A stretch of 54,967 nucleotides of DNA, from contig CAIZLW010000047.1 in NCBI GenBank assembly GCA_903933915.1, positions 1 to 54,967 on the forward strand. Direction: 5' to 3'. Source of the DNA: an uncultured beta proteobacterium (GTDB taxonomy: Bacteria; Pseudomonadota; Gammaproteobacteria; Burkholderiales; SG8-41). This document shows, in pieces, positions 52,825-54,967 of this stretch. The stretch's first letter is position 1. Every line of letters begins with the position of its first letter. A model generated the notes under the pieces. The model searched no databases. It was not told the DNA's origin and saw only the letters and a program-made list of their open reading frames with translations. The translations under genes were made by a program, and so were the position numbers.

Positions 52825-53867
52825 TGTCCGCATTTCATACACTGCGCTGGATTGAAAATAAACTGGAACTGCTCGATCAGCGCTGGCTGCCCGAGCGCTG
52901 CGAATACCTGCGCTGCGACACTGCTGCGGCAACCGCCGGTGCCATCAGTGCGCTGGTCGTGCGTGGCGCCCCGGCCATCGGCTGCGCCGCCGCCTACGGC
53001 ATTGCGCTTGAAGCGCAGAAGCTGCGTGAGACTCCCCGCGATCAATTTGACCGGGAAATGGCCGCCGCATTTGCCCTGCTGGCCATTAGCCGCCCGACCG
53101 CGGTGAATCTGGCCTGGGCGCTGGGGCAGCAACGTGCGACATTGAACGCATGCCGGAACATGAACAGTCCCGACTGCGCCGCGCAATTACTCGCCACGGC
53201 GCATCGCATCACCGGCGACGATCTGCAAATCAACCGCGCGCTGGGCGGACACGGCGCCGCCCTGCTTCCGGCCGTGGCTTGTGTGATGACGCATTGCAAT
53301 GCCGGCGCCCTGGCGACAGCCGGGCATGGCACCGCGCTGGGCGTGATTCGTTCAGCCATTGAGGCCGGCAAACACATCAAGGTCATCGCCAATGAAACCC
53401 GCCCATTTCTGCAGGGCGCGCGACTGACAGCTTGGGAGTTACAGCAGGATGGCATTCCGGTCACGCTGATTGCAGACAGTGCCGCCGGGCATCTGATGAG
53501 CACGCGACACATTGACGCAGTGATTGTCGGTGCAGACCGGGTGGCCGCCAATGGTGATGTCGCCAACAAGATCGGCACCTACATGATGGCGGTACTGGCC
53601 AAACGCCATGACATCCCGTTTTACGTGGCTTGTCCGCTGTCAACCATTGATCTCCAAACGCCGGATGGAGGATCGATTCCGATCGAGGAACGTTCGGTGG
53701 ATGAGGTCGCCGGATATCGCGACTTGCGTTGGGCGCCGCAGGGCATCGACATCGCCAATCCGGTGTTTGATGTGACCCCGGCTGAACTGGTCAGCGCGCT
53801 GATTACCGAAAAAGGCGTCGTGCGGTCACCCGACCGCACGAAACTGCAGACCCTGATTGCCGGCTGA
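52824..53867 (+). CDS. mtnA: S-methyl-5-thioribose-1-phosphate isomerase
   Basis: This 347-residue enzyme of the eIF2B-like family isomerises methylthioribose-1-phosphate to methylthioribulose-1-phosphate. It has VRGAPAIGCAAAYG, Cys158 (THCNAGALATAG) and Asp238 (GADRVAANGDVANKIGTY), the catalytic pair known from Bacillus. It overlaps the aldolase gene. None of the later Met-salvage genes (mtnB, mtnC, mtnD, mtnE) lies nearby. Confidence 0.95.
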   Translation: MSAFHTLRWIENKLELLDQRWLPERCEYLRCDTAAATAGAISALVVRGAPAIGCAAAYGIALEAQKLRETPRDQFDREMAAAFALLAISRPTAVNLAWALGQQRATLNACRNMNSPDCAAQLLATAHRITGDDLQINRALGGHGAALLPAVACVMTHCNAGALATAGHGTALGVIRSAIEAGKHIKVIANETRPFLQGARLTAWELQQDGIPVTLIADSAAGHLMSTRHIDAVIVGADRVAANGDVANKIGTYMMAVLAKRHDIPFYVACPLSTIDLQTPDGGSIPIEERSVDEVAGYRDLRWAPQGIDIANPVFDVTPAELVSALITEKGVVRSPDRTKLQTLIAG

Positions 53868-53882
53868 GCGCCGGCATGGCGC

Positions 53883-54623
53883 TTAGATGGTCAGGCCGCC
53901 GTTGACTTCGATGACGGCGCCGTTGATGTAGCTGGCTTCGTCCGATGCCAGGAAGGCAAAGGTATTGGCGATTTCTTCCGGTTTGCCCAGACGGCCCATC
54001 GGCACGCGCTCTTCCAGCGCATGAATGACTTTCTCCGGTACGGTGCTGAGAATCGGCGTTGCGATAAATCCCGGGCATACGGCATTGGAGCGGATGCCCT
54101 TGCGACCGAGTTCGCGCGCCCAGGTCTTGGCCATGCCGATGACACCGAACTTGGCCGCCGCGTAGTTGGTCTGGCCGAAGTTGCCGTAGAGACCGACGAT
54201 CGACGACGCATTCAGGATCACGCCTGATTGCTGTTCCAGCATCTTATGCACGACAGCCTTGGTGCAGTTGTAGACACCCTTCAGATTGATGTCGATGACC
54301 CTGTCGAACTGATCTTCGGTCATATTCTTCAGTTGGGCGTCGGCGACGATCCCCGCGTTGTTGACAAGGCAATCAATACGGCCCCATTTATCCACCGTGG
54401 TCTTGACCATGGCTTCCAGGGATTTCATGTCTCTTACGTCGGCAATCTGGCCGATGGCGTCGCTGCCCTCCGCTTTGCACTGCCGCACAGTCTCATCAAT
54501 CCATTCCTGATTGATATCGCAGACCATGACTTTCGCGCCTTCGCGGGCGAATTTGAGTGCCGTAGCCTGACCAATGCCGCGCCCTGCGCCGGTGATGATG
54601 GCTACCTTGTCTTTGAGTCGCAT
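53883..54623 (-). CDS. FabG-like short-chain dehydrogenase (second copy)
   Basis: This 246-residue reductase has TGAGRGIGQATALKFA, NNAGIVADAQ, and Ser-Tyr-Lys (NASSIVG, YAAAKFG). The FabG/PhaB-like ending INGAVIEVNGGLTI is present. It could be a 3-oxoacyl-ACP or acetoacetyl-CoA reductase; a role in supplying (R)-3-hydroxybutyryl-CoA to PhaC is possible but unsupported by position. It converges on mtnA with a 15-bp gap. Confidence 0.88.
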   Translation of the reverse strand: MRLKDKVAIITGAGRGIGQATALKFAREGAKVMVCDINQEWIDETVRQCKAEGSDAIGQIADVRDMKSLEAMVKTTVDKWGRIDCLVNNAGIVADAQLKNMTEDQFDRVIDINLKGVYNCTKAVVHKMLEQQSGVILNASSIVGLYGNFGQTNYAAAKFGVIGMAKTWARELGRKGIRSNAVCPGFIATPILSTVPEKVIHALEERVPMGRLGKPEEIANTFAFLASDEASYINGAVIEVNGGLTI

Positions 54624-54822
54624 GCTTAGCCCTTTACGTGATTACTGCCTCAACATCGGCAGTTGCGGTGCACAATTTAGCCCATTTTGGCGCATTGCAC
54701 AACGCACCCAGATCAATGAATCAACTGATTGTTTTAAAAGAGATTTTAATTGACTGGTTACAGCAAAAAATACCGGGATCCCGCAATGCTTCCAAAAGAT
54801 GACGAGCTAACTAAGGCACTGT

Positions 54823-54967
54823 TTATTGGGCGATATTGACCGGGATTCCAGCAGTTACACGGTCAAATAAATCGACGATATCGGCATTACGCATGCGAAT
54901 ACAGCCGATGGATCCCGGTTGCCCCATATGCACCGAATCAGGGCTGCCATGGATATAGATATAACGG
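54823..54967 (-). CDS. L,D-transpeptidase (YkuD domain), 3' end only
   Basis: The last 47 codons are visible and the gene continues beyond the window. They read RYIYIHGSPDSVHMGQPGS, then IGCIRMRNADIVDLFDRV. The HG and SxGCIRM motifs give the catalytic His and Cys of the YkuD fold. Such enzymes make or remodel 3-3 peptidoglycan cross-links, or anchor lipoproteins. The 199-bp gap to the FabG-like start shows no clear terminator. Confidence 0.85.
   Translation of the reverse strand, partial: RYIYIHGSPDSVHMGQPGSIGCIRMRNADIVDLFDRVTAGIPVNIAQ

Noticed and set aside
1-54967. CRISPR arrays, insertion sequences, prophage or restriction/defence genes
   Set aside because: No regularly spaced repeats, transposase, integrase, phage structural or nuclease/methylase defence modules were seen in any frame.

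Overview
The window is a moderately GC-rich stretch of a betaproteobacterial chromosome, most likely Burkholderiales. The evidence is the gene order yceD-rpmF-plsX-fabHDG-acpP-fabF-pabC-mltG-tmk-holB-tatD-ankyrin protein, the order sppA-HAD phosphatase-rluC-rne, the lone class I phaC, the ygfZ-DUF4936-NRDE block, and three Bug-type (TTT) solute receptors. I cannot name a genus. No phage, IS element or CRISPR array was recognised.

Layout. 1-1373: 5' half of a tRNA-Thr gene, a tRNA-Leu 3' fragment that looks like an attachment-site remnant, a DUF1178 protein, and a universal stress protein behind a perfect FNR/ANR-type box. 1394-4022: a cNMP-binding/CBS/nucleotidyltransferase signalling protein followed by a DnaQ-like exonuclease. 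4159-11136: a co-directional acyl-CoA catabolic operon (NDP-forming acyl-CoA synthetase, acyl-CoA dehydrogenase, crotonase-fold protein, 3-hydroxyacyl-CoA dehydrogenase, thiolase) that could take a free acid to acetyl-CoA, although the crotonase lacks both classic glutamates. 11243-12644: small hypothetical or secreted proteins and an ankyrin protein.

12649-23229 (minus strand): the fatty-acid/cell-envelope/replication superoperon. It starts at a near-consensus promoter that appears to give an almost leaderless yceD mRNA. A terminator and a second promoter separate fabG from acpP, and two hairpins separate acpP from fabF. 23342-30388: maf, an RsmI-related methyltransferase, sppA, HAD phosphatase, rluC and rne (with an unusual 423-bp leader). 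30480-35633: phaC, tex, rdgC.

35781-43143 is the most distinctive accessory locus. A minus-strand set (amidase, GatC/AtzG-like small subunit, Bug receptor, asparaginase-fold enzyme, Bug receptor) is flanked by a second amidase and a third Bug receptor on the plus strand. The asparaginase-fold enzyme has Ala where classical asparaginases have the substrate-binding Asp. The set looks like an uptake-and-deamidation system for an unidentified amide; no membrane permease is present.

43168-54967: a small Lys-rich protein, GTP-dependent PEP carboxykinase, two MFS transporters, a GST, ygfX divergent from ygfZ-DUF4936-NRDE, a GNAT acetyltransferase divergent from a class II aldolase that overlaps mtnA (suggesting a methylthioadenosine salvage shunt), a FabG-like reductase, and the 3' end of an L,D-transpeptidase gene.
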